The notes below the pieces were generated by a model. The model searched no databases. It saw only the letters and a list, made by a program, of their open reading frames with translations, and was not told the origin of the DNA. A stretch of 64,000 bases of DNA from Acestrorhynchus altus (taxonomy: Eukaryota; Chordata; Actinopteri; Characiformes; Acestrorhynchidae), in NCBI GenBank assembly GCA_034509495.1, contig CM067520.1:22752104-22816103 (forward strand). The letters are read 5' to 3'. The position numbers and the translations under genes are program-made. Shown here piece by piece: positions 36,170-47,712 of this stretch. How positions within the stretch are numbered: the first letter of the stretch is position 1; the number at the start of each line of letters is the position of its first letter.

Positions 36170-37173
36170 TTTATTTGTTCTCAGTGTATTAGGGGCATTA
36201 TGTTCCTGCAGCATAACAACGAACCGATTAGTGATTTATATTACCTGCTGTAGAAGAACTAATCTAGCAGTGGTCTGATACGGAGGCTATTCATGCAAAC
36301 GTACACATTTTCCTCTTACACCAAAAGTAGCACAGCCAAGACATGTTTACTCCTCGAAGTGTGGTTCCTTGTTTGTGTCCAAGCTCTACAAGGCAAATAG
36401 AGAGTTGTGAACATCTCACACCCCACCATTTAGGATGGTGCTACCTGCATGTCTTATAGCTTACATGTTGGATGTCGTATGCCGCACTGTACCTATAAAA
36501 AGGACACATAAATGGCCGTGCCACACTAAAGGAGCAAAGGTCAGACCCTGGCTGATGTGCTACGTTTGGGTCATTTAGGTAATTGTGGAAATGTGTACGT
36601 TGAGTAAGTTACTGCTTAAACTGATTTCCTTTCTCTAATCCAGAAGCATACACTCATCCATGCTTGCACACCCACAACACAGATTAAAACAAAATATCCC
36701 ACATCACAGCTTGTGTCAATAAATTGTGGTCACTCTGTAGCAGCATTCCAAAGCCCAGGCTGCAGGTGAGGTAGGGTGGGTCCTCAGTAGGATTGCCCAG
36801 TAATAAGAAACCCCTTATTAGCCTATTGGTCACATAAACGTAACATTCGGAAAGACCAAATGAGGCGGTGTGACATCAACAGAATGATCCCATCTCAGTT
36901 GCAGCACAAAACCTGTGAGGGAAAATCAGTACTTGAACAAGTATATGTTGTCCTTCATGTAGTATGTGTGCAGGGGACTGTGGATAACCAAGGAACTGCA
37001 AGGATGCTGGATGGATCTGTTGCATCTTTCCAATCGCTCTGAATGTAGACTGCATTTCTAGGCGGTATATATGAATGGTCCTTCACTTTGGAACAGCATT
37101 CTGTAACGTAGTGGCCGAGAAATGCAGCCTACATCCGCTGTAGTCTAGGCTTTGGGACACAGCTTGTGTCTGT
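36170..37173 (-). other. unc119: 3' UTR of the unc119-like gene
   Basis: From the stop at 37174 to an AATAAA on the minus strand at 36170-36175 (plus-strand tttatt). About 1 kb without coding potential. Confidence 0.5.
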
Positions 37174-38728
37174 CTACAGACCCTTGCAGAAGGAGTACTC
37201 AGCCTTGTGGTGCATGATTAGCCTGTTGTTTGCAAAGTAGAAGCTGTCTGAACGTGTCTGAAAAGGGTGGGCAATCATCTCGTCAACTGAAAAAAAAAAG
37301 AAGAAAACCATGAATCATCATTAATCATTCAGATTTATAGGAAAAATCTGTTTTGTAATTGTTTTTGTGATAAAATATCAATATCATATTGTTCACCCCT
37401 AGGGTGAGATGAGCTGAGATGAACATGAAATCATCTTAGAAACCTTTAGATGTTTGAAAAGGTGAGGAATTGACTGTATCCAACATTGATGTGAGGTCGT
37501 GGACTAATGATATGTGAACAGTTGATTAATGTTGATTGATGACAAACTTCAATCCCTTTCTTCACAAATGCAATGTGTAACGGAGCTCCATCATTCCAGA
37601 GAATGCAGTTCCATTGCTCCACAACCCAGTGCTGGAGGGCTTTATGCCGATATGATTGGAAATTAATGTAAGCTTATCTGTGGCAGCTCCAGAGAATCCT
37701 GTTCTATGAGCAATGCTTTGCAATGTCAGTGTGTGACACTGAACACTTGTTTGTCAACGGAATATCAGAATTCCCTAATTAAAGTGCATGTGTAAGTACA
37801 TTTTGCACATATTCGGTGTATGACCCCAAGTTCTGACAAATTCCAGTAAGTGTGGAAGTGTGTAACCTACTGGTTTGTGGGTCGAGGTCTGGCAGGCTGT
37901 AGATGTGTTCACAGGTGTTTCTGCTGTGTGGGATGCAGAAGCCTATTTCAAAGTCAAAGGTCTTCAGCAGCATGTCTCTGAAGTAATGCCTCTCTATCAG
38001 TCTGAACCTGTTCACAGCCCTACTGCCTACAGTGAATTCCAGGCTGTGGAAGAGAGTCAGTGATTTATTAATTAAAACAAGACCCAGAACAATCCCAGAA
38101 ATTCTGGTTATCCTACACAGCTATGCTAGTGCATCTCAAATGTAAGACTTTTCATAATTTAATAAAAAAATATAAACTGTTATATATTTGATATTCATTC
38201 CATTTAAAGCACTAGTAAATACTTTTTTATCAGTAAAACTGTCAAATTTGTCACTGTTTAGACCATGAAAATATAACACTATACAAAATCAAATATAAAA
38301 ATATATAAATGCAATAAGAAAGAAAATTGAATAATTACTTACGTGGCTCCAATCTCTCTCAAACTGAGAAAGGCGGGAGTGAAATGGTACTGGATAAATC
38401 TTGCTGCCTCCTGCTCCTTCACATCTTTAATTTCTGAGAGAAAGAGAGAGTGAGACAGAGAGAGACAAAAGTAACATGTGGTTATATATACCTTAATATG
38501 TTTTGTTGTAATAATAATGTTAATATTTTTGTCTGTAACAAAATATATGTCTCTTTTTCTATATTTGATGTATGATCACATAAAAATGTCAAAACTTAGA
38601 GCTGGGTGATATATAATAAAAACTCCTGGCAAAGTGAAATAGTGATATATGACACAGTATCATGAAAACCTTAATAAAGTACACTGTTATAGTATCAATA
38701 TTTAGTTATAACACCAACAAACACAGCA

Positions 38729-38811
<83 letters not shown>

Positions 38812-40068
38812 CATCCTAATTGCATACTAATTAGTAATACAGACTCCTACTTACAGACTATGTTCGTATTATGTGTATTAACCTGCTGGACCCAGACTAA
38901 AATCAGTATACTCTATAGTAGTAGTAGAGTGAAGCAACTGGAGGGCACCATTGGACTTTTAACGAAGTGTTTTGCTGTGAGTGTTATTATTAACATTGAA
39001 ATAAAAAAGCATTAATACCACCTATTTAACATACAGAAGTGCAGTCAACAATGCACACTGAAAGGAGTGCTTTTCTTGTAGACAGGTTTTGTAGAATTTG
39101 AGCACTGGGTGATGTGGATTAAACATGCTGTTGAGGATCATCCTTTTGAAGGATTCACACATCCAAAAAACACATTTCTTTTCCCCATAACTTGTTCTTA
39201 CATACATTTCAACACCGAATGCCAGTGATAGACTGACCATTGGAAGAACCTGGCAAAACCCCACTATGGGTGTGAGCCACTGAAATGATGATGAGGCTGG
39301 TTGCCACTGAGGCCTTTCACACTAATTAGGATAATGACTTATTGTACAACAAATGGACATGACCTCAATCATTTTTGCTGGCCTCGATATCAGCAATTAT
39401 GTTATACATAGTTAATCAGAGCTTATTAACTGGAATGTTATGGTGACTGTTTAAAAACAGCAATTTCATTCATATTCATATTTCTTATTCAAAAAATCAT
39501 ATATTTAAATGCCATTGTTTCTGCTCTCAAAATGCTGTAACTGCATTATTATACTATTCAATTATTATGATATAAAAATCAAAAAATTGTCTGACAATAT
39601 TGTTTAGTGCAAAATAGTTATTGTGACAGACCAATTTAGCCACACGATAGCCCATCCACCCAAATTGTGATTTACGAAAACACATGAACACATGAAGGAA
39701 TCAATGCTCCCAAGACCAAAAGAAGCAGCGTAGATGGAGTGATTGTATAAAAATACATATACACATATATAACACATATACACATATACCTGTTGAACAG
39801 TGTCTTTTTAGATCCAGAATGACGGACCCTCCCTCTAGGTCTCTGATTTTAAAGCGGGAGAAGCTGATGTTGTAGACATTCTCTTCAGGAGAGCACATAT
39901 AATCTGCAGATACAAAAAGCTCCAGTCAGGTCCTGCCTTTGTGAGTGTTTAAGTAGTATATGTCTGTGGGCTGTAATCCCCAGCTGTATTATGTATGAGA
40001 CAGCGGCCCCTGCTGAGATGAATAAACTTCACAGACATGGGGAGAGTAATAAGACAAAGTACACTGAA

Positions 40069-40145
<77 letters not shown>

Positions 40146-40552
40146 GACTAAAATCTTTTTCCATTGAAAAATAATTTAAGGTCTAGGAGATACAAGGTTT
40201 TTGGGTGACACCTGCCTAATATATTGTAGGTCCCTTCTGTGCTGCCAGACCAGCTCTGACCCTTTGACCTGTTGAGACATAGACTGCCCAAGATGTCTGA
40301 AGATGTCATGTAATGGACATGCTCTGACCCAGTTGCTTGATCTGCTGCTAACCCATCAATTTCTTACTGCCTTCCCACCCTATTGACAAGTAAAACCATA
40401 ATTGCTGACAAGCTGCTACTAAATGGTATTCAGTGGTATAACATTTTGTTACTGATTTCTGAAATAATAATAATAACAACAACAACAATAATAATAATAA
40501 TAATAACAATAATAATAATAATAATAACAATAACAACAACAACAACAACAAC

Positions 40553-40583
<31 letters not shown>

Positions 40584-41049
40584 TGTTGTGTGTGTTCCTG
40601 CCAATATAAAATATTTTTCAGCTAAATCAGCTGTGAGAGCAGGGAAACACCCAACTATGCAGTGCAGAAGCGGGTCTAGCACTTGGAATTGTGGATTGAA
40701 TGCCTTTCTTCATTTATTTATTAATCCGTGTGGTAATGACCCACTCACCATCTGTGTATCCAGCCAGTCTGAGGACATACTGAGGGGTTACTGGGTCACC
40801 GGGCTTCCACTCTGCCAAAACATCATCGTTTATATCCTGATCCGTATGTCCATCTGAAAGGAACCCATTCCACTCCTCCATGTCCCTCAACTCGTCTCTC
40901 CCCTCCTCTCCCTCATTCTCCTCCACTTCTTCACCCTCAGCGTCCATGGCCTCCTCTCCCCTCTCCCCCTCGCTCTCCTCTCCTCTATCAGAAGACATCT
41001 CACACTCCCTCTCCTCACTCCCTGGCTCTCTGACCCTCCCACTGTCCAT
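37174..41049 (-). CDS. unc119: UNC119-family lipid-binding chaperone, 5 exons, intact
   Basis: UNC119 proteins have an immunoglobulin-like beta-sandwich (GMP-PDE delta fold) that binds myristoylated N-termini and delivers cargo such as G-protein alpha subunits to cilia and membranes. Exons 40749-41049, 39790-39903, 38343-38433, 37871-38043 and 37174-37286 join in phase to 263 residues; human UNC119 has 240. Family marks are YMCSPEENVYNISFSRFKIR, FIQYHFTPAFLSLREIGATL, NRFRLIERHYFRDMLLKTFD, FEIGFCIPHSRNTCEHIYSL and DEMIAHPFQTRSDSFYF with a C-terminus HHKAEYSFCKGL. The N-terminal exon is very acidic (repeated EGEE/EEE runs), unlike the Pro/Gly-rich head of mammalian UNC119, and includes GDPVTPQYVLRLAGYTD. 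The exact paralogue (unc119a, b or .2) is not decided. Confidence 0.9.
37550..37765. mobile_element. Degenerate MITE-like repeat in unc119 intron 4
   Basis: Contains ccagtgctggagggctttatgcc and ctccagagaatcctgttctatg, matching the order of blocks in the element at 8560-8850. The terminal repeats are not clear. Confidence 0.45.
38120..38340. repeat. Remnant with 'gtgcatctcaaa' terminus
   Basis: Starts ctagtgcatctcaaatgtaagac and is AT-rich. The start matches the termini of the DNA transposon remains at 52588-53650. It lies in unc119 intron 3 immediately beside the exon 3 donor. Confidence 0.4.
38729..38806. repeat. (AT)n microsatellite
   Basis: A pure AT run of about 77 bases in unc119 intron 2. 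Confidence 0.97.
40070..40143. repeat. (AC)n microsatellite
   Basis: A pure CA run of about 73 bases in unc119 intron 1. Confidence 0.97.
40463..40582. repeat. (AAT)n/(AAC)n trinucleotide repeat
   Basis: About 120 bases of mixed AAT and AAC triplets in unc119 intron 1. Open frames of poly-Leu, poly-Ile or poly-Tyr here are repeat artefacts. Confidence 0.95.
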
Positions 41050-41188
41050 CTCTCATGCCTTTTATTTCAAGGTTTTTTTTAAATGTCTAATCTCTTTGCT
41101 CTGCTTTCTTCTTGTGTCCTTAGGACTAGCCGTGTACTCTAAGGGTCCATGTCCAGCCAGCTTTTCTCTCTGATTACCCTCATCTCCT

Positions 41189-41207
41189 CACACGCACACA
41201 CACACAC

Positions 41208-41281
<74 letters not shown>

Positions 41282-41284
41282 ACA
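41189..41284. repeat. (AC)n microsatellite
   Basis: About 95 bases of CA repeats with two ACGC interruptions, about 140 bases upstream of the unc119-like ATG. Confidence 0.95.
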
Positions 41285-42067
41285 GTGTCTTTATGACTCA
41301 AACAGATTAAGGCTATCTCTCACCACTAATCCAAGCCAATCCCCAATTAAACACGGACACAACAGCTATGGCACCACACAGGGGACAAAGGGGGCACAAT
41401 TCGGGAGTACGGAGGAGAAGGGGATGGAGGAAAGTACTGGCCCTTGGCCGGAAAGGGTAACAAATTGTTAACCAAGAGCAGAATCAGAATTTGAACTGCT
41501 TCATTGGCATATAGGCAAACATATACATACACGGAACCTTTGTTGGTGAAACTAGGTCTTGTGTGACTGGACAATACAGAATACAAAGAGAAGACAAATG
41601 CAATTACAGGGGGTATAACAGAATTTCAGTGGTGCACAGTACCACTTCATAAGTGCTTCATTACTGTACTTAAGTACTTTTTTTAAGTGTCTGTTCTGTA
41701 AGTATTTCCATGTTCTGATAATTTTTCTTCCATCCTCTATATTACAAAGTAAAATGTTGTACAAGTACTCCACCACCTACCTTTTTTTCTGAAACTTTTT
41801 TCAATTTTATCCAATTTTAAATATTTTTTTTTTTTTTGTAATTTTGTCATTTATTTTATTGTAATGTGCTTATTACGAATAAATAATACAAATAATAATA
41901 ATAAATATAATATCCTTTTAAAAAGAAGCAATCCAATGATGGACCTCCTTTCACTACACCCAGCCACAGCTATCGGCCAACTGTAGCTTAGCAACTGTGA
42001 CTGCATGCAACCTCAGTGCAAAGAGTATTTACAGTACTGGTATTTATAATGGGTGAGGTGGGATATA

Positions 42068-42195
42068 CAATGCATCCGAAAAATATTCACGGCATATTGT
42101 GTTTACATTTCTAAGGGGAAAAATTAATTGAATCCATTTCGGAATAAGTCTGTAACATATCAAAATGCGCAATATTGTGAATACTTTCCAGACAC
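42068..42195. mobile_element. Terminal fragment of a mariner/Tc1-type element
   Basis: Reads acaatgcatccgaaaaatattcac and continues with ttcggaataagtctgtaaca. The matching opposite terminus, gtgaatactttctggatgcactgt, is at about 53517-53542. This is a well-known fish DNA transposon end. Confidence 0.6.
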
Positions 42196-42791
42196 AAAGT
42201 GTTGACAGAGCTGTGTTCTAGTTCAAGAATTATATTTCGGATATGATTAATTAGAGAGGATATATGATGCACAACACACAACAATAAAAATAAAATGCAC
42301 ATGCTAAGGCAGCCTTGTAGGAGACCTTAAACCCCTTTTCAACTGATGATGTTGGAGATTAATTCACCGCATACTGCTACTTCACCCTGTACATCTACCA
42401 CATTCACCATGTGTCAAAGTTTTTGCAATTTCACAGAAACACACACAGGCGCTGTAAACAGAGTAAATGATGACATCAATAAGTGTACACCAGCCTGCTT
42501 TTTGCATATATCATTTCTGGCACAGTTTCACTTCTAATCTAATTCGCTCAATTTGTTCAGCCTGAACGCTCTATGTGGCGTCTCCAGGAAACTGCAAATT
42601 TACCAACAAAATAAGTCCCACTCGAGGTGTCAGTGACCCAACCAACACTGATGATCGTTATGAATCAACAGGATGTAAGAATAGTTCTCTTCTTACTTTG
42701 CAACTTGATAGCAAATGGAAAGAATGGGTGGAGACAGCAGACCACATCCTGACTTCACCATTTAATTCTCACCTCATCCCTCCATCACCAT

Positions 42792-42920
42792 GGCAGCTGT
42801 ATTGTCACTTCCGTCTGTGAACTGGTGGTGCAAGACATCCCAGAGAGCATCAGCGTGGCAGAGATCGTCTGCACGAAAAAAAGAGGAAATCATGGAGAAA
42901 GAGGAAGAGATGATATGAGA
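42792..42920 (+). other. Small open frame or exon-like block of unknown meaning
   Basis: On the plus strand catcaccATGG starts a 42-codon frame beginning MAAVLSLPSVNWWCKTSQRA and ending MEKEEEMI. On the minus strand the same block looks like an exon, with an acceptor (ttttttcgtgcag) and a donor (gatgag|gtgaga). Both cannot be true. It may be an untranslated exon of the unc119-like or the mucin-like gene. No protein family is recognised. Confidence 0.2.
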
Positions 42921-43229
42921 GATGAGACGCACTGAGAAGGTACTGTGTTTTCGTTCTATCAACTTGTTCAAACTACGACCCAGATCGGATGATTATCATA
43001 AGCTCAGGCATAGATTTGCTTTGGCGTGATTTGGGTGACACTTTTTGATGGTGGCTTGTAATTTCAGAGTGGATGGAAATCATTTTAAAAACGGTAAGAT
43101 TTTGAACTGTACGTATAAAGTGTTGGCATGTTTCACAACGGCTGTTTAGAACGACCTCAGGACTTAAGAAGCCAGTTTTTATACCAGCTAACTCTCTGTT
43201 TCTGTCATTTTCTCACACAGATCTTGAAG

Positions 43230-45185
43230 ATGAGTTCAGTGTGTTTAGTGCTGTGGCTCGTTCACCTGTTAACAGTGTGTGCTGTCCACCACAATTCAAC
43301 TACCACACATGGCCTGGATGAAGTCACAAGTAACCCAGAGATCAACACAGAAAATCGGGAGCTCATTCTAACAACACAATCAGTAATGACCACAACATCT
43401 CAAGCAGTTACTCCAAGAACAGAGCCATCACCTTTATTTGAAGAGTTCCTAACAAAATGGACTTCATCTCCAACATCCCCTATTAAAACACCAGTATCAA
43501 GACTTCGTGCCAGTACGACAGGAGCCCAGAGAAATTCCCCGAATGTAGAAGGAATGAAGAATTCAAGTGACAAGATCAGCAATGCTGACCACAATCCTAT
43601 AAACGTAACAGACAAAAACACAGAAACAGGAACAAGATCTGGTGTTTTTACCACGGGATTCAAAACCGAAGGCTTCGCAAGTGCAGACATAGTTCATACA
43701 GAACATGGAGTCGGTGTAAACAACTGGGACAGTGGAACGTCCCTTCAGACAGACCACGTTATCCGAACATCCTCCTGGAGAGAGGAAAGAATTGAGTCAA
43801 CAGTGTCAAAAATTGAAGCTGATGGCACCTCACTGCCCCTCTTTAACTTTAGAACCCAGTCTGAAGAGACACACAGTGATGAAGGAAGTTTCGATTCAAC
43901 AGTTGCTCAACACGGTCAGGCACAGACCACAGCAACACTTACCATAACACAAACTGAACTGGACCAACAAACAAGCCTTGGAAACAGCACAACTGGGAAC
44001 ACCAATGCTCTACCATTTTCAAAACATGGTGTGGGCAGTGAAATAACTACAGGTTATCAGGTCAAAACACAAGAGGTGACACAGCTCACATCTAAAGAAG
44101 GACACCTTGAGTCCAGCACAAGTGCAAACACAGTTTCAGCAGTGCCTGCTACAAATCAGGAGATTGTGGAGAATGGAGCCACAACTGAGTACAGTGTTGT
44201 AGATATCACCTGGAAAGACAGAGACGATGTGTCCACACAGAACATAGAGAGACTCACAATGAGTAGCAAAGGTCAAAATTTCACAACAGTGCATCCAGAT
44301 CACATCACAGCAAATTACACCACACCAAAAACTGAGCTGGAGATGTTTTATGGAAACCACACAACTCCTGGCAACAGCACAGTTGGGATGATAAGCACTG
44401 TACCATCATCAGAGCGTGGCCTAGACAGCCAAACTACAAATGAGCTTTACATCACATCACACATCACATCTTCAGAGGGCATGAGGACTATGGAAGGAGT
44501 TTCCAGTACAAGCAAAAACACAATTTCAGCAGTATCTTCTCACAGCACTCAAAGAAACATGTCCAGTGACACTTACACAACTGTTACAGACACATTGACC
44601 AGAACACAAACTACACCCACACCCAGTGATTCAGTCTGGAGTACTTTTCCAGTCAACATGACGACATCTAACAACACAGAGGTGACAAGAAGGAATGTGT
44701 CCAGAGATTCAGAATGGGCAGTACTGCCAGACTGTTTCAGCAACACCCCATCATTTAAGACTCATCAATCGTCTAAGCTGGTCTGTTTCATCACACTGTG
44801 GAGTTTGGGGATGACTGCTTCTATCTTCCTCGGCCTCACCATATTCCTTTGGGTACGTCTGTCTGTACTGAAAAAGAAGGCAAAATACAGATACAGGGGC
44901 GTTAAAGCAGGAAGTAAGAAAAAGCAGAGTTTGTGGGCGACAAACCGTACATCTGCAGAAGAAAGGGTGGAATTCTGGTATGCCAATGGATCCACACTGG
45001 AGGCAGACAAGAAAGAAAAGGGATATGAGAGGACAAAGAGAAAGGGTGGGAAACAGACGGATAGTAACGATGAGGACATGTGGATACAACCGAAGGTGAC
45101 ACTGCAGGACATCACTGAGTTTTGGTATTCGAATGGACGAGGGAGAATTGAGGACAGGGTGGAGATTCAACACAGTAGATTATAG
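43230..45185 (+). CDS. Mucin-like type I membrane protein with C16orf54-like cytoplasmic tail
   Basis: One uninterrupted frame of 651 codons. I start at 43230 because an acceptor (cacag) ends at 43220 and the signal peptide begins there (MSSVCLVLWLVHLLTVCAVH); an in-frame ATG at 43128 lies in the presumed intron. The ectodomain (about residues 20-515) is rich in Thr and Ser with several NxT/NxS sites, as in mucin-like leukocyte proteins, and contains loose repeats such as TTGNTNALPFSKHGVGSEIT and STVGMISTVPSSERGLDSQT. A single membrane segment (CFITLWSLGMTASIFLGLTI) is followed by a basic stop and a 104-residue tail. The tail has two related modules: LWATNRTSAEERVEFWYANG and MWIQPKVTLQDITEFWYSNG. 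The second closely resembles the C-terminus of human C16orf54 (QPRVTLEQISAFWKREGR, from memory). Orthology is inferred from the tail and the nearby spn gene. Confidence 0.85.
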   Translation: MSSVCLVLWLVHLLTVCAVHHNSTTTHGLDEVTSNPEINTENRELILTTQSVMTTTSQAVTPRTEPSPLFEEFLTKWTSSPTSPIKTPVSRLRASTTGAQRNSPNVEGMKNSSDKISNADHNPINVTDKNTETGTRSGVFTTGFKTEGFASADIVHTEHGVGVNNWDSGTSLQTDHVIRTSSWREERIESTVSKIEADGTSLPLFNFRTQSEETHSDEGSFDSTVAQHGQAQTTATLTITQTELDQQTSLGNSTTGNTNALPFSKHGVGSEITTGYQVKTQEVTQLTSKEGHLESSTSANTVSAVPATNQEIVENGATTEYSVVDITWKDRDDVSTQNIERLTMSSKGQNFTTVHPDHITANYTTPKTELEMFYGNHTTPGNSTVGMISTVPSSERGLDSQTTNELYITSHITSSEGMRTMEGVSSTSKNTISAVSSHSTQRNMSSDTYTTVTDTLTRTQTTPTPSDSVWSTFPVNMTTSNNTEVTRRNVSRDSEWAVLPDCFSNTPSFKTHQSSKLVCFITLWSLGMTASIFLGLTIFLWVRLSVLKKKAKYRYRGVKAGSKKKQSLWATNRTSAEERVEFWYANGSTLEADKKEKGYERTKRKGGKQTDSNDEDMWIQPKVTLQDITEFWYSNGRGRIEDRVEIQHSRL

Positions 45186-46639
45186 GACAAAAGTGGACAT
45201 TTATGAACTGTCTGCAGAGAATGACTGAATGTGTGTGTGTATTGGAAGAGAGAAACTGAGACAGGAAGTGTATATGTAACTCACATATGTCTGTCACCTT
45301 AGGTAGACATTTATGAGGTTTAAAGAAAGACAACCTTATAGACAGTTGCCAATTGCATTCTGTTCTATTTAATGGTTATCTCTTTTTAAATGCAGAACAC
45401 TTCATGGATCTCATTTCCTCATGCTTAGGGGGCTGAAAATTCTCAAGTGGGTGCAATTAACACTCAAGCTGCTTGACACCCAGGACTGGGCAATATATTG
45501 TAAATATTGATATTTCAAGATATAAAAAAAACATCATAATATCTCACCTTCTAAGCTGGTTACTATCTGTGCGTGCTTTAATTGAAAAAGAACATTAGTG
45601 GGTTGTGTGTGTGGAATCGACACCATCTTGAGCAAGTTTTAATGCAGAAATATTGCAGTTAATGATACAGCATGACAACTTTCTTTCATCACCTCAAACA
45701 AAATCCTGCAGTACCAGTAATCCAGTTTGCTGAGTCAGTGAAACACCACGAAGAGTGCAACTGTCATGTTTTATTATTTTAACCATATGTTGCTCAGAGA
45801 AAGAGTGTTTCATTATCCACCATGTTATTTCCTATTTTGTTTTTGGTGTTAAACACTGGTTTTTCATTGTATCACCCTTTTTTCTTAAGCATACCGAAAT
45901 AGGAGTTTTTTGGTCATGTTGCCCAGCCCCAATGAGAGTGTGTGTTCTTTTGGTTTCTAAGTACACAACAGGAAGTACTATTGCTGCAGGAGCTACACAT
46001 ACAAAACACACACACACACTATGTGAAATGGTCCACGTTTGCTCTTCATGTTTATGCATTTACTCCTGATTTGAAAGAGTGTTGTGATATGACATCAGAG
46101 CAACGGGTTTAGCAGTGGTTTCGTACTCTAATGTATTTTTAGTAAGTTTATTTATTCGTGATATTATCAATAAAAAAGATTCAATCAATTTTTATGATTT
46201 TGTTTTGAGTGCACACTTTTGTGCTACTTTAGTATGCATTAAATTCCCTAATGTCATATCTACTTCCGCACTGTATTTTTTACTACTTCCCAGACATACC
46301 TGACATCAGTGAAATCGCTCAAATAAAACACTGAACACATGTATAGGTGTGATTATTTTTCTTGTCCAGTTCTTACGAGCAACTGTCCTTCCCACTTAAA
46401 TCAGGTGTACTACACTGAATATATTGCTTGTTAAAGCATACAATAAGGTGAAATTATTACCCCACCTCACTCAAACAAATAAGTACTTAAATAAACAAAC
46501 AAACAAATAAATAAAAACAACATCAACAACAAGCCCCATGTTCCCCAGGTCCAGTCACCTGTTCTGTCTTCGGTCTCGTCTTTGTCTCCTGTCATGTTTC
46601 ATGTTCCCCACATCCAGTCTCCTGTTCAGTCTCCAGTTT

Positions 46640-46935
46640 TGTCTCTTATGTCTCATAGTAATTAGTAATTATACTCATTTGACCCACTGTGTTGTGCACA
46701 CATGGGAATTAGACCTCCGCATTTTACCCATCCACACACAGTGATACACACATACACACTAGTGAATTCACACACCATGGGGCAGTGAGCACACGTGCCC
46801 GGAGCTGTGGGCAGCCCTGTCCTCAGCACCTAGGAAGCAGCTGGGGAGCTCAGTGCCTTGCTCAAGTCATGTCCTGCCATTTCAGGAATTTGAATCAGCA
46901 ACCTTCCAATCACAAGGCTGGTTCCCTAACCACCA
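46640..46935. repeat. SINE-like repeat with 'ggggcagtgagcacac' core
   Basis: Contains catggggcagtgagcacacg, agctgtgggcagccctgtcc, ctcagtgccttgctcaag and aatcacaaggctggttccctaaccaccaggcc. Relatives without the last block are at 22013-22160 and 27224-27360. Confidence 0.55.
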
Positions 46936-47239
46936 GGCCACGGCTGCTTCATGTTCTCCGAGTCTGGTCTTCTGTCCAGTCTCCGAGTCAGTCTTTCATG
47001 TTTCCTGTCATGTCTCAAAATCCCTATGTCCAGTCTTCTGTTCCTTCTCTTCCTGCTCCTGTCTTGTCTAGTGTTGCTCCAGACAGGTCCCCAGTCCCAT
47101 GTTGTATGTCAATTTTCATCATTTGTATCTCCAGTCTTGACCCATTGTCTCCTCACTCCCTGTCAAGCATGTCTCTTGTCACGTCTAGTATTGTCCGTCC
47201 AATCTGTCCAGTTTCAGGTCCCCCTCCTTCGCCTACTGT

Positions 47240-47712
47240 CACGTCTGTCATGTTCTAGCCCTGTTGACCTCTTGTCTCAGTTTTTCCCCATGTGCTCCTA
47301 GCACATGCTTTGTGTTTGTTTTGGTTCTGTCTCCTCTCTTGCTCCACCCATTCCTATCTGTGTCTCATTTGTAACCCTGCCCATTCGTTATCATGTCCCA
47401 GGTGTGTCCTAGGTTCTCATGTATATAGTCTTATGTCCTTTGCCTCAGTCTGTCTTTATCAGTACTTTTATTTCTCTCAAGGTTAGTTTCTGTCCTCTCC
47501 TTTCTCTCTATGGGTTTGTTAGTTTTTGTTGATCTGTCTTTTAGTCAGTTCAGTCCTGTTTGTTTATTTATTAGTCATCTGTTCAGCGCTTTATCAGTTT
47601 GTTCCATTTTCTTTTGTTCTTTGTGATTATTGTCATTAAATCCCCAACCCTAGCATTTACCTCCGCTTTCCTAGTCTTTGTATTCCTCTGTTCAGCTCAC
47701 AATCCAGACATT
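47240..47712 (+). mobile_element. Possible solo LTR
   Basis: The block starts near tgtcatgttctagccctgttgacc and ends caatccagaca, giving TG...CA edges. It contains a TATA-like catgtatatagtctt and a later gtcattaaatcc that could act as a poly(A) signal. The composition resembles LTRs of fish Gypsy-type elements. No internal element or second LTR is present, and I could not confirm a target-site duplication. Confidence 0.35.

Larger units (their letters stand above)
41285..43229. other. Intergenic DNA between two divergent genes
   Basis: The unc119-like gene is read leftward and the mucin-like gene rightward, so this 2 kb should hold both promoters. It contains a mariner-like terminal fragment at 42068-42190 and a small Kozak-context open frame near 42792. 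A splice acceptor (ttttctcacacag) ends at 43220, which suggests that the mucin-like gene has an upstream noncoding exon in this interval. Confidence 0.5.

Noticed and set aside
40348..40682. Poly-Leu, poly-Ile/Thr and poly-Tyr/Cys frames
   Set aside because: They are translations of the (AAT)n/(AAC)n triplet repeat.
43128..43229. Upstream ATG extending the mucin-like protein by 34 residues
   Set aside because: The added stretch contains a pyrimidine tract and cacag acceptor and would bury the signal peptide; the downstream ATG at 43230 is preferred.
44751..45173. Minus-strand frames opposite the mucin-like gene tail
   Set aside because: The plus strand has a complete gene with signal peptide, membrane segment and conserved tail; the minus frames are shadows.
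46538..47486. Several overlapping plus-strand frames rich in Ser, Cys and Leu
   Set aside because: The region is CT-rich, repetitive and contains a SINE-like block and an LTR-like block; three frames are open at once, as expected from composition.
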